This document shows, one piece after another, positions 10,471-19,171 of a stretch of DNA of 36,969 bases. The notes under the pieces are model-generated. The model did not search any database. It saw only the letters and a list, made by a program, of their open reading frames with translations, and was not told the origin of the DNA. Position numbers and translations under genes: made by a program. Origin of the DNA: Gemmatimonadota bacterium (GTDB lineage Bacteria; Gemmatimonadota; Gemmatimonadetes; Gemmatimonadales; Gemmatimonadaceae); assembly GCA_016871855.1 (NCBI GenBank), contig VHBQ01000028.1, forward strand, positions 1-36,969, read 5' to 3'. How positions within the stretch are numbered: the stretch's first letter is position 1; each line of letters starts with the position of its first letter.

Positions 10471-10559
10471 GCGGCCAGCGGCGCGTGGTGTTCCGCGCGA
10501 ATACTCGAGCGCCAACGGCGCGAGAATTTCGCGCGGAGCACCACGCGCCGCTGGGCCGC
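10471..10559 (-). repeat. Class A hairpin 4 after the recX stop
   Basis: GCGGCC (10471-10476) and AGCGGCGCGTGGTG (10477-10490) pair with 10554-10559 and 10539-10552. On the minus strand the core reads GAA-ATTCTC-GCGCC-GTT-GGCGC-TCGAGTA-TTC. It begins four bases after the recX stop and points towards hairpin 3 across a 104-bp spacer. It shares the GTT loop with hairpin 3 but has a different stem. Confidence 0.9.
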
Positions 10560-10563
10560 CCCC

Positions 10564-11280
10564 CTAGAGCAGTTTGGCCAAGACCGCGGCGATGTCAGTG
10601 GCGTCGTAGCCGCGGCGGGCGAGGTAGCCGTAGAGTCGGCGCTTCACCGTGTCCCGGTCCTGCCCGGCGAGCACCGCGAGCTTCTTCTTCGCCGCCTGCT
10701 CTAACAGCGCCCGCTCATCCACCGACTCCTCCTCGAGCACCTCGGCGATGGCCGCGTCGGCCATGCGGCGGTCCACACCGCGGCGAGAGAGCTCCTGGGC
10801 AAGGCGTCGACGAGACATGCCCTTTCCAAGCGCCCGGGAACGGGCAAACGCACGGGCAAACTGGCTGTCGTCGATCGCGCCGAGTTCGGTGAGGCGCTGC
10901 ACCGCGTCGGTGACGTCAGCGCGATCGAAGCCGCGCTGGAGCAGCCATCGCTCCAGTTCGTGCGCGCTGCGCGCGCGGCGGCCGAGCGCGGCGGCGGCCC
11001 GGTCAAACGCCTCGAGCCTGCGGGCGGCGAGGAGGAGCCGATCGCCGGCCGACTCGTCAACGACCTGCCCCACGGCCAGCCGTGCGTCGTGCAAGTACGC
11101 GGCATTGACGATGGCGACACTCTTCCCGTCCACGTGCACGGCGTACCGCCCCGGCTTGCGCGGATTCTCGCGCAGCGCCGTGATGGTGCCGGAGACACTG
11201 ACGGGGAGGTGCGGCGCGTCGGGTTCGACCGCGTCCACCGCACCACCCGGCGAGGATTTCGACTTGGACCAGCTGAACAT
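10564..11280 (-). CDS. recX: RecX, regulator of RecA
   Basis: A 238-residue protein, long for RecX (about 150-270), that binds in the RecA filament groove and limits filament growth. After a charged N-terminal stretch, three RecX three-helix repeats are visible, e.g. SAHELERWLLQRGFD...TELGAIDDSQFARAFAR and GMSRRRLAQELSRRGVD. It ends RRLYGYLARRGYDATDIAAVL. The ATG at 11280 has an AGGAG nine bases upstream; a TTG one codon earlier is in frame but less likely. It is downstream of recA on the same strand, separated by three hairpins, a layout known elsewhere to limit recX expression by partial termination. Confidence 0.9.
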   Translation of the reverse strand: MFSWSKSKSSPGGAVDAVEPDAPHLPVSVSGTITALRENPRKPGRYAVHVDGKSVAIVNAAYLHDARLAVGQVVDESAGDRLLLAARRLEAFDRAAAALGRRARSAHELERWLLQRGFDRADVTDAVQRLTELGAIDDSQFARAFARSRALGKGMSRRRLAQELSRRGVDRRMADAAIAEVLEEESVDERALLEQAAKKKLAVLAGQDRDTVKRRLYGYLARRGYDATDIAAVLAKLL

Positions 11281-11294
11281 CAAAGGGGACTCCT

Positions 11295-11307
11295 GAACTG
11301 CTAGTTC
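11295..11307. promoter_or_regulatory. Possible operator upstream of recX
   Basis: GAACT-GCT-AGTTC is a perfect inverted repeat 14 bases upstream of the recX ATG. It resembles the GAAC-N4-GTTC LexA box of Gram-positive bacteria but has a five-base spacer. The LexA consensus of this organism is not known, so the role is speculative. Confidence 0.3.
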
Positions 11308-11339
11308 CTAATTTGGCGCGAACCGGCTGGCTTCGTAAC

Positions 11340-11458
11340 GGAACGGGGACGGGGTTGAGGCGAAGGGACGGGGGTTGAGACACGGAACGAGGAGGATGCC
11401 TCGTCCCTCCTTGCTGCACTCCATTCTCGTCCCTTCGCCCCTACCTCCTCCCCGTTCC
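11340..11458. repeat. Class B inverted repeat in the recA-recX gap
   Basis: The 31-bp left arm at 11340-11370 (GGAACGGGGACGGGG then TTGAGGCGAAGGGACG) is matched by the right arm at 11428-11458 with few mismatches. The centre holds CGAGG-ATG-CCTCG. Together with two further hairpins at 11479-11572, it separates recA from recX. Confidence 0.75.
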
Positions 11459-11478
11459 TGTTGTTGCTCAAAGTGAAG

Positions 11479-11572
11479 CGCCGGGGGGCCACCCAGGTGC
11501 AGATCGGGGATTCCGGGCCCCGACCGTACACCAAGATCGACCCCCCGGCGCAGTTCGTCGGGGATGAACTGC
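11479..11572 (-). terminator. Two hairpins directly after recA
   Basis: Hairpin one: GCAGTTC/GAACTGC at 11550-11572, five bases after the recA stop. Hairpin two: CGCCGGGGGG (11479-11488) pairs with CCCCCCGGCG (11541-11550) and encloses TCGGGG (11504-11509) with CCCCGA (11518-11523). Read on the minus strand they follow recA at once. No T-tract follows. They probably act as a partial terminator; a structured small RNA cannot be ruled out. Confidence 0.6.
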
Positions 11573-11577
11573 CTCCC

Positions 11578-12621
<1,044 letters not shown>

Positions 12622-12703
12622 GAACTCCTCGAGCGAACTGGGGCCGGCGGCCCGTGAAGGAATCTACCAAGCGAATTTGGCGGTGCTATCCCCGAAGAGA
12701 CAG

Positions 12704-12717
12704 CGAACATCAGTCCC
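12704..12717. promoter_or_regulatory. Possible LexA-type operator of recA
   Basis: CGAACATCAGTCCC is close to the CGAAC-N4-GTTCG type of SOS box, with the right half imperfect. It lies at the predicted transcription start of recA, a few bases past the -10, where a repressor would block initiation. Function is inferred from position and partial match only. Confidence 0.3.
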
Positions 12718-12721
12718 GAAG

Positions 12722-12749
12722 AAAATACGAAGATGGACGAACTTCGCAA
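12722..12749 (-). promoter_or_regulatory. Predicted recA promoter
   Basis: On the minus strand, TTGCGA (12744-12749) and TATTTT (12722-12727) are separated by 16 bp in a locally AT-richer region. This predicts a leader of about 90 nt before the recA ATG at 12621. Confidence 0.45.
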
Positions 12750-12779
12750 GGGGGAGGAAGCGGCACTTCTGTGCTAACG

Positions 12780-12822
12780 TGTTTGCAAACAATGACTTAT
12801 CAACACATCTAATAAGGTGTTG
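12780..12822. promoter_or_regulatory. AT-rich palindromes between yraN and recA
   Basis: TGTTTGCAAACA (12780-12791) is a perfect 12-bp palindrome of operator type. CAACAC (12801-12806) and GTGTTG (12817-12822) form a second inverted repeat around an AT-rich loop. The region is strikingly AT-rich for this genome. It follows yraN and precedes the recA promoter, so it could hold a yraN terminator, a regulator site, or both. Confidence 0.4.
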
Positions 12823-12902
12823 TGAACCATCGGGTTAACCGACTCCAAGAACCACCGAAACCAGTTCGTGATCTCGCCAAGAGGCCAGACTGTACGAAAA
12901 CG

Positions 12903-13268
12903 TTACATCGAAAACGCCGATTCGACGTGCCGAACCCACGCGGTCCGGTCTTTCAGCAGCACGCCGATGACATCGAAGCGGAAGGTCTGCGCTTCCGCTC
13001 GATCACAGCGCGCCATCCACTCGCGCGCGCTGCGCGCCAGGGAGCGCTGCTTCTGAGCGTGCACCGCCTCGACGGGGTCGCCGAATTCTGTCCCGGCGCG
13101 CGTCTTCACCTCGACGAACGCCACGACGCCCTCGCGAGCGGCGATGAGGTCGATGTCGCGGTGGCCGCTGCGCCAGCGGCGGGCGAGGACGGTGTAGCCG
13201 TGCTGTTCGAGCCAGCGGGCGGCGATGCGCTCGCCGAGTTCGCCGAATTGGTTGGTGGCTTTTGTCAT
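12903..13268 (-). CDS. yraN: YraN family endonuclease-like protein (UPF0102)
   Basis: A 121-residue protein with the restriction-endonuclease-like fold of UPF0102: GERIAARWLEQHGYTVLARRWR, then the catalytic-type residues in GHRDIDLIA and VVAFVEVKTR (D...E-x-K). Its cellular role is not established; links to recombination or DNA repair have been proposed for the family. The start at MTKATNQFGELGE matches the family; an upstream in-frame ATG only adds a poor 13-residue tail. TACACT ends seven bases before this ATG, suggesting a leaderless start. Confidence 0.9.
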   Translation of the reverse strand: MTKATNQFGELGERIAARWLEQHGYTVLARRWRSGHRDIDLIAAREGVVAFVEVKTRAGTEFGDPVEAVHAQKQRSLARSAREWMARCDRAEAQTFRFDVIGVLLKDRTAWVRHVESAFSM

Positions 13269-13275
13269 GGCGACG

Positions 13276-13281
13276 AGTGTA
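13276..13281 (-). promoter_or_regulatory. Possible leaderless -10 of yraN
   Basis: TACACT on the minus strand, seven bases before the yraN ATG at 13268. It fits the TANNNT pattern seen before ctaA and two other genes. No good -35 is visible. Confidence 0.4.
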
Positions 13282-13349
13282 GCGGCGCGCGGCGCGGCGC
13301 GTGTCACCGATTCGACGCGGTTCGGATCGTTCTGTTGCGCAGGGGGGCG

Positions 13350-13459
13350 CGGCAGGCCCGCATCTCGCCCCGCACAGGCTCTCGGACCCTACGAGCGCGC
13401 TGCGCGCGCCGTTTATGGGTCCTGCGGCCGCCTGTGCGGGTCGAGATGCGGGCCTGCCG
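13350..13459 (+). repeat. Class A hairpin 6 with second loop motif
   Basis: A 30-position outer stem (13350-13379 with 13430-13459) has one mismatch. Inside, GGACCC (13384-13389) pairs with GGGTCC (13417-13422). The next internal loop is TACGAG (13390-13395) opposite CCGTTTAT (13409-13416), capped by CGCGC-TGC-GCGCG. The lower loop keeps only TCTC of the ATTCTC motif. It lies in the 388-bp gene-free gap between yraN and ftsK and faces hairpin 5. Confidence 0.85.
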
Positions 13460-13507
13460 TTCGGGCGAGGGGAAAGGCGGGCGCGACGATGGGCTCGTGC
13501 ACGCTCC

Positions 13508-13634
13508 GCGCGCGGCTCCGGGGGTGTGCGCAGGCGAATACTGGAGGGTCATAAACGGAGCGCGCGCCCCTTGGGGCGCGCGCTCTCGAAGACCCGAGAA
13601 TTTCGCCGAAGCACACCGCCGGAGCTGCGCGCGC
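13508..13634 (-). repeat. Class A hairpin 5, composite with both loop motifs
   Basis: Read on the minus strand, the outer arm (GCGCGC...CTCCGGCGGTGTGC) pairs imperfectly with GCACACCCCCGGAGCCGCGC. Then come GGCGAA, loop one (ATTCTC opposite TCCAGTA), stem GGGTC/GACCC, loop two (TTCGAG opposite CCGTTTAT), and a 12-bp GC stem. Both conserved loops are therefore stacked in one hairpin. It begins 22 bases after the ftsK stop, in ftsK orientation. Confidence 0.85.
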
Positions 13635-13656
13635 TTCAGCGGGGCGCGCCGCCCAT

Positions 13657-16047
13657 CTACTCCTCGTCCCGCCCGCCGCAGATCCGGTCGAGATCCTCGA
13701 GTCCGACGAGCACGTCGCGCGGCTTGGAGCCGTCGGGCGGACCAAGCACGCCGGCGAGATGGAGCTGGTCGATGACCCGCGCCGCGCGCCCATAGCCGAT
13801 CTTCAGGCGACGCTGCAGCAGCGACGTCGAGCCCCCCTGATTCTGGATGCACACCTCGGCGGCCTCGCGGAACAGCTTGTCGCGATCGCTGTCGTCGGTG
13901 TCGCCATCCTGCCCCGCGCCGGCCTCCAGCGCCTCCTGCTGACGTACGCGCTCCAGGATGTCCTGCTCGTCGGCGGCGTCCACGTGCATCAGCCCCTGCG
14001 CCTCGAGCGCGGCCTTCCGTGCCTCGCGGCGGTCGGCGTACCAGTGCATCAGGCGCTCGGTGTCCTCGTTGCTGAGGAACGCGCCCTGCAACCGCGCGGG
14101 TTCGCTCTTCCCCGGCGGAATGAAGAGCATATCGCCGTTGCCGAGCAGGGACTCGGCGCCCATCCCGTCGATGATCGTGCGGCTGTCCACCTGGCTCGCC
14201 ACGCGGAAGGCGATCCGGCTCGGGAAGTTCGCCTTGATGAGGCCGGTGATGACGTTCACGCTGGGGCGCTGCGTCGCGAGAATGAGATGGATGCCGATGG
14301 CGCGCGCCTTCTGCGCGAGCATCGCCAGCGGCGTCTCGACCTCGGCGGCGCAGGTCATCATCAGGTCGGCGAGCTCGTCGATGACGACCACGATGTACGG
14401 GAGCACATTGCCCTTGTACTCGCGGTCCTCGAACGCGACGTTCGGGTCCTTGGGCTTCAGCATCCGCTGCCCGTCGCGCACCTTCTGGTTGAAATCCTGA
14501 ATGTTGCGCGCGCCGTTGGCGGCGAGGAGCTGGTAGCGCTCCTGCATCTCGAGCACCGCCCACTTGAGCATTGAGGCGGCGTCGCGGTTGTCGGTGACGA
14601 CCTTGTGGCGCAGGTGCGGCAGCACGTTGTAGACGCTGAGCTCGACCATCTTGGGGTCGACCATCAGGAAGCGGAGCGTCTTGGGCGTGTGCCGGTAGAT
14701 GAGGCTCGTGATGATGGTGTTCACGCAGACCGACTTGCCGCTGCCGGTGGCGCCGGCGATGAGCAGGTGCGGCATCTTGGCGAGGTCGGCCACCACCGGA
14801 CGCCCCTCGAGATCCTTGCCGATGGCCATCGGCAGGGCGAAGGGCTTGCTGGTGTAGTCGCGGCTCTCAAGGAGCTCGCGGAAGATGACCATCTCCGAGA
14901 TGGGATTGGGCACTTCGATGCCCACCGCGCCCTTGCCCGGGATCGGCGCCACGACGCGAATGGACGGCGCGCGCATCGCGAGGGCGAGATCATTGGCGAG
15001 ATTCGCGAACTGCCGCACCTTCACGCCCGGCGCGGGCTCGATTTCGAACTGCGTGACCGTCGGACCGGTGGTGCGGCCGACGAGCTCGCCGTCCACGCGG
15101 AACGTGCGCAGGGCGTCCATCAGCTTCTGTCCGGCGGCATCGAGCTGCGCGCGGCCGGCGTCGGCGTTGCGCGCCGGCGGAAGGCTGAGCAGTTCGGGCG
15201 ACGGGAGCTCCTCGGCGAGCGGGTCGACGAGTTCACTGGCGTCGATCTCGTCGGCCACGGCTTCGTCGCGGGACTTCTTTTTCTTCTTCTCGGACTTGGC
15301 CGGCGACGCGTCGAGCAGCTCAAAGGCGGGATCCTCCGCCTTGGCCGGCTCGGGCGTGGCGAGCGCAGCGGTGAATCCTTCCATCAACGACAGGTCGAGC
15401 TGCGGCATCTCGTGCGCCGGCGGCTCCATCTGCTCGGCCTTCGTCATCGTCGCGTCCGCGGCCTTGGGCTTGGACGCCGAGCCGAGGAGGGCGCGAATCG
15501 GATTCCAGTTGAGGGCGACGGCGCAGAGCACGCTGAGCGCGATCGCGATGATCACCCATGCACCGCCGAGTCCGATGGCCTTCACCAGGTAGTACGCCGC
15601 GAAGGCGCCCCAGACGCCAGCGAGCGGATCGAGGTCGGCTGAGCCGTACAGGCCGCGGGCGAGCGAGGCGATCACCGGCACGACGACGGCGAGTCCGACA
15701 GTAAACGCGAGCCAGCGGCGATCATCTGTCTCGCCGATGCGTCCAAGCAGGCGCAGCGCGACAACGGCGGGAATCATCGGCACGATCACGGCGGAGAGTG
15801 CGCCGACGAGCGTCAGGACGGACCAGCGCAGGCAGGCGCCGACGGGGCCGAAGACCGACCCGGCATCCACGCAGGAGGCCGACGAATACGCGGGCGGCGC
15901 GATCAGCGCGCCGGCGACGAAAACGGCGCCGAGGAGGAGGGCAATGCCGCCGATCTCGCGCTTGAGGTGCTCGCGGCGCACCGCGCGGGCGAGATCATCG
16001 GCCGTGGGCTCGAGGTTGTCGTTCTTCGGGCGGCGCCGCTTGGGCAT
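13657..16047 (-). CDS. ftsK: FtsK/SpoIIIE DNA translocase
   Basis: A 796-residue septal DNA pump that moves the chromosome dimer-resolution region at division. After a basic N-terminus (MPKRRRPKND) there are about four membrane segments within residues 25-200. A short charged linker carrying a KKKKK run follows, then the RecA-like motor with Walker A GATGSGKS near residue 434 and Walker B VVVIDELADLMM near 557. The winged-helix gamma domain is at the C-terminus (QNQGGSTSLLQRRLKIGYGRAARVIDQL). An upstream ATG at 16269 is in frame, but those codons overlap comB and look like its shadow, so I prefer 16047; a GTG near 16087 is a third option. Class A hairpin 5 follows the stop. Confidence 0.93.
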   Translation of the reverse strand: MPKRRRPKNDNLEPTADDLARAVRREHLKREIGGIALLLGAVFVAGALIAPPAYSSASCVDAGSVFGPVGACLRWSVLTLVGALSAVIVPMIPAVVALRLLGRIGETDDRRWLAFTVGLAVVVPVIASLARGLYGSADLDPLAGVWGAFAAYYLVKAIGLGGAWVIIAIALSVLCAVALNWNPIRALLGSASKPKAADATMTKAEQMEPPAHEMPQLDLSLMEGFTAALATPEPAKAEDPAFELLDASPAKSEKKKKKSRDEAVADEIDASELVDPLAEELPSPELLSLPPARNADAGRAQLDAAGQKLMDALRTFRVDGELVGRTTGPTVTQFEIEPAPGVKVRQFANLANDLALAMRAPSIRVVAPIPGKGAVGIEVPNPISEMVIFRELLESRDYTSKPFALPMAIGKDLEGRPVVADLAKMPHLLIAGATGSGKSVCVNTIITSLIYRHTPKTLRFLMVDPKMVELSVYNVLPHLRHKVVTDNRDAASMLKWAVLEMQERYQLLAANGARNIQDFNQKVRDGQRMLKPKDPNVAFEDREYKGNVLPYIVVVIDELADLMMTCAAEVETPLAMLAQKARAIGIHLILATQRPSVNVITGLIKANFPSRIAFRVASQVDSRTIIDGMGAESLLGNGDMLFIPPGKSEPARLQGAFLSNEDTERLMHWYADRREARKAALEAQGLMHVDAADEQDILERVRQQEALEAGAGQDGDTDDSDRDKLFREAAEVCIQNQGGSTSLLQRRLKIGYGRAARVIDQLHLAGVLGPPDGSKPRDVLVGLEDLDRICGGRDEE

Positions 16048-16117
16048 CGTCTGCACGGGCTCGCCGATGTCCCGCTCGCTCACGGAGCCGGTGCGACGGG
16101 CGCGGGGCGGCGCGTAG

Positions 16118-16891
16118 TCATCCGGCGACGAAGCGGCCGTCGCGCCAGCGCGGGACGACCGCGACCGCGTCGATCGCGGCGCAGGCGTCGAGGTCGGCTC
16201 CGAATCCGCGGTCTCGGAGGAATCGTCCATGCTGAGCGTCGCGGAAGAGCCGCGAGAGATCTTCGCCATAGGCCTCGTCTAGGCACGCGCAGGCGCGTGC
16301 GCCGTCGTTCATCGGGAGCCGGCCGCCGCTGGCGGCCTGGAGGCGTCGCACGAGGGCCCCCGCACAGGCGGCATCCTCGAGCGCAAAGCCCCCATCGCGA
16401 CCGGCACAGGCGATGGCAACGGAGGCAGGCTCCTCCAGCCGTGGCCGGAGGAGCGCTACAACCGCCGAGAGATTGACGTATGAGGCTAGGATCAAGTCAC
16501 GACCATAGAGGGACGGGGAGGAGGTAGAGGCGAAGGGACGGGGTGGGAGGTGGGGAACGGGGAACGGGGATGGCGCGGTCAGGATCGCGTGGATGGCTCG
16601 CGTGCCGTTCGTCGTGGTCCAGGCGAGTTCCCTGCCCTGCACCGCTTCCGCCGTGAACTCAAGCGGCGAGTTGCCGAGATCGAAGCCGTCGGGCTTCACG
16701 GCGTGACGTTCACCGGCGAGGAGGGCGCGCGGGGCGTGGGCGCGTGCCTCCTCAATCGTGGCGCAGGGGATCAGCGAGCGCGCGCCATTTGCCAGCGCGT
16801 AGGCGGCGCTGGTCGTGAAGCGAAGCACGTCGATGACAATGGCGACTTCGCAGCGGACGGGGCGAGGGGAGAGGAGTACTTCAGTGCGCAC
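16118..16891 (-). CDS. comB: 2-phosphosulfolactate phosphatase (ComB family) with repeat-derived insertion
   Basis: A 257-residue ComB-type protein; characterised members hydrolyse 2-phosphosulfolactate to sulfolactate. Family signatures are clear: VIDVLRFTTSAAYAL, LLAGERHAVKPDGFDLGNSP, TTTNGTRAI, ASYVNLSAV and CAGRDGGFALEDAACAG. The start is GTG at 16891. Between TRAIHAILTA and RDLILASYVN, where relatives run straight through, 24 extra residues (PSPFPVPHLPPRPFASTSSP and SLYG) are encoded by 16502-16573, a copy of the intergenic class B arm. The frame is kept. Sulfolactate metabolism is otherwise not evident here, so the in vivo substrate is uncertain. A short gap then leads to ftsK on the same strand. 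Confidence 0.88.
   Translation of the reverse strand: MRTEVLLSPRPVRCEVAIVIDVLRFTTSAAYALANGARSLIPCATIEEARAHAPRALLAGERHAVKPDGFDLGNSPLEFTAEAVQGRELAWTTTNGTRAIHAILTAPSPFPVPHLPPRPFASTSSPSLYGRDLILASYVNLSAVVALLRPRLEEPASVAIACAGRDGGFALEDAACAGALVRRLQAASGGRLPMNDGARACACLDEAYGEDLSRLFRDAQHGRFLRDRGFGADLDACAAIDAVAVVPRWRDGRFVAG
16502..16573. repeat. Class B half-element inside comB
   Basis: The plus strand reads GGGACGGGGAGGAGG then TAGAGGCGAAGGGACG, then GGGGTGGGAGG and two GGAACGGGG-like units: the class B arm found in the intergenic regions. It is 72 bp (24 codons), in frame with comB on the minus strand and free of stops in that frame. The complementary arm is absent. Confidence 0.88.
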
Positions 16892-16897
16892 GAGTGT

Positions 16898-16980
16898 GGA
16901 ACGGGGAGGAGGGCTGAGGCGGAGGAACGGGGAGGAGGTGGGGACGAAGGGACGGGGGGTGGGTTGGGGGACGGGGGCGG
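16898..16980 (+). repeat. Class B half-element and G-quadruplex motif upstream of comB
   Basis: GGAACGGGGAGGAGG occurs at 16898-16912 and again at 16924-16938, without a complementary arm nearby. From 16949 to 16977 there are five G-runs of three or more separated by 1-2 bases, a strong G-quadruplex motif on the plus strand. The element begins seven bases upstream of the comB GTG, so the comB leader would be C-rich with no ribosome binding site. It fills most of the comB to 17054 divergent gap. Confidence 0.75.
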
Positions 16981-17041
16981 AGAAGGCAAGGAAGCGATAC
17001 GCGATGCGCGGTTTGGGTGATGCTCGCGATCGAGACGGCCC

Positions 17042-17047
17042 TACCCT
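17042..17047 (+). promoter_or_regulatory. Probable leaderless -10 of the four-helix-bundle gene
   Basis: TACCCT (TANNNT) lies exactly six bases before the ATG at 17054, the same spacing as at ctaA. There is no Shine-Dalgarno sequence and no clear -35. Confidence 0.45.
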
Positions 17048-17053
17048 TCGCGC

Positions 17054-17512
17054 ATGGACATCACTCTGCTCGCCGAACTGGCGAAATGGGAACTGACCGT
17101 CTCACCGGCCGAGACGGCAGACCCGTTGTGGAAGTTGCACGCATACCGCGTCTCCCGATACCTGCTCGATTGCTGCCTCGCCGACATCGGCGCGGCCAAG
17201 CCGCCCCTGCATGCCCAGACGAGTGAGCAGCTGCGCCGCGCCGTGGCGTCCATCGGCGCCAACCTCGCGGAAGGGTACTCCCGCCGAACGCCGAACGACC
17301 GCCTACGGTTCTATGCGTATGCGCTGGGCTCGCTGCGCGAGGCGTCGGTGTGGTATCTGACAGTGCGCGCGCACTTGCCGAGCAATGCGCTGCAGACGAG
17401 GCTCGAGGTGATCGGGCAGTTGCGGCGACTCGTGCTTGGGATGCACGCCAATGTGGCGAGGACAGGAGGGTGGGTGCCGAGACGCGAGAGAGGCGGAACG
17501 GGGAGGGGGTAG
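17054..17512 (+). CDS. Four-helix-bundle protein (23S rRNA intervening-sequence protein family)
   Basis: A 152-residue protein recognised by WKLHAYRVSRYLLD, then LRRAVASIGANLAEGYSRRTPNDRLRFYAYALGSLREASVWY, the helical signature of the family found in rRNA intervening sequences and as free-standing genes in many phyla. The fold is shared with the Avd protein of diversity-generating retroelements, but no reverse transcriptase or template repeat is seen here. Function is unknown. The last residues (RRERGGTGRG) and the TAG stop are encoded by the class B element that begins at 17494, so the C-terminus has been replaced or extended by repeat sequence. It is an isolated plus-strand gene between two minus-strand operons. 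Confidence 0.85.
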   Translation: MDITLLAELAKWELTVSPAETADPLWKLHAYRVSRYLLDCCLADIGAAKPPLHAQTSEQLRRAVASIGANLAEGYSRRTPNDRLRFYAYALGSLREASVWYLTVRAHLPSNALQTRLEVIGQLRRLVLGMHANVARTGGWVPRRERGGTGRG

Positions 17513-17715
17513 AGGCCTATGCGCGCAGGTGGAACGAGGAGGGGGTAGAGGCGAAGGGACGGGGCGTGGGATGGGGAACGAGGGAGGGGAACGACGAAGG
17601 GGGTCGGCGACGCACGCCGGCCCCCTCCTCGTTCCGCCCCTCTGTCCTCGTCCCTTCGCCTCTACCTCTTCCTCGTTCCACGAAGTGGAGTCGCCTCTAC
17701 CCCCTCCTCGTTCCA
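17494..17715. terminator. Class B element with doubled arms between convergent genes
   Basis: Two nested inverted repeats share one axis. The outer arms are 17494-17516 and 17693-17715; the inner arms are 17530-17561 and 17649-17680 (TGGAACGAGGAGGGGG then TAGAGGCGAAGGGACG). The centre is a GC hairpin, GGGGGTCGGCG-ACGCA-CGCCGGCCCCC (17599-17625). It ends two bases before the accC stop and supplies the stop codon of the facing gene, so it probably ends transcription in both directions. No T-tract. Confidence 0.8.
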
Positions 17716-17717
17716 CC

Positions 17718-19070
<1,353 letters not shown>

Positions 19071-19076
19071 GAGAGC

Positions 19077-19169
19077 GACGGTTGACGGTCGACGGTTGAC
19101 GGTCGACGGTTGACGGTCGACGAGTGACGACGGCGTTCATCCACCGTCCACCGTCCACCGTCCACCGTC
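19077..19169. repeat. Class C 7-bp arrays, inverted, between pilT and accC
   Basis: Six tandem units of GACGGT(T/C) span 19077-19118, next to the accC start. Four inverted units, CACCGTC, span 19142-19169, next to the pilT stop. The two arrays can pair imperfectly into a large stem. The array thus sits at the 3' end of one gene and directly 5' of the next. Confidence 0.85.
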
Positions 19170-19171
19170 TG

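Noticed and set aside
11478-11551. tRNA-like fold after recA
   Set aside because: The 11-bp closing stem and single inner stem do not give a cloverleaf; no anticodon arm or T-loop sequence.
16048-16269. Upstream start for ftsK overlapping comB by 152 bp
   Set aside because: Those residues are Ser/Arg-rich and antiphase to a well-conserved comB end; a start at 16047 leaves comB intact.
17054-17512. Diversity-generating retroelement with the four-helix-bundle gene as Avd
   Set aside because: No reverse transcriptase, variable/template repeat pair or target gene is present.
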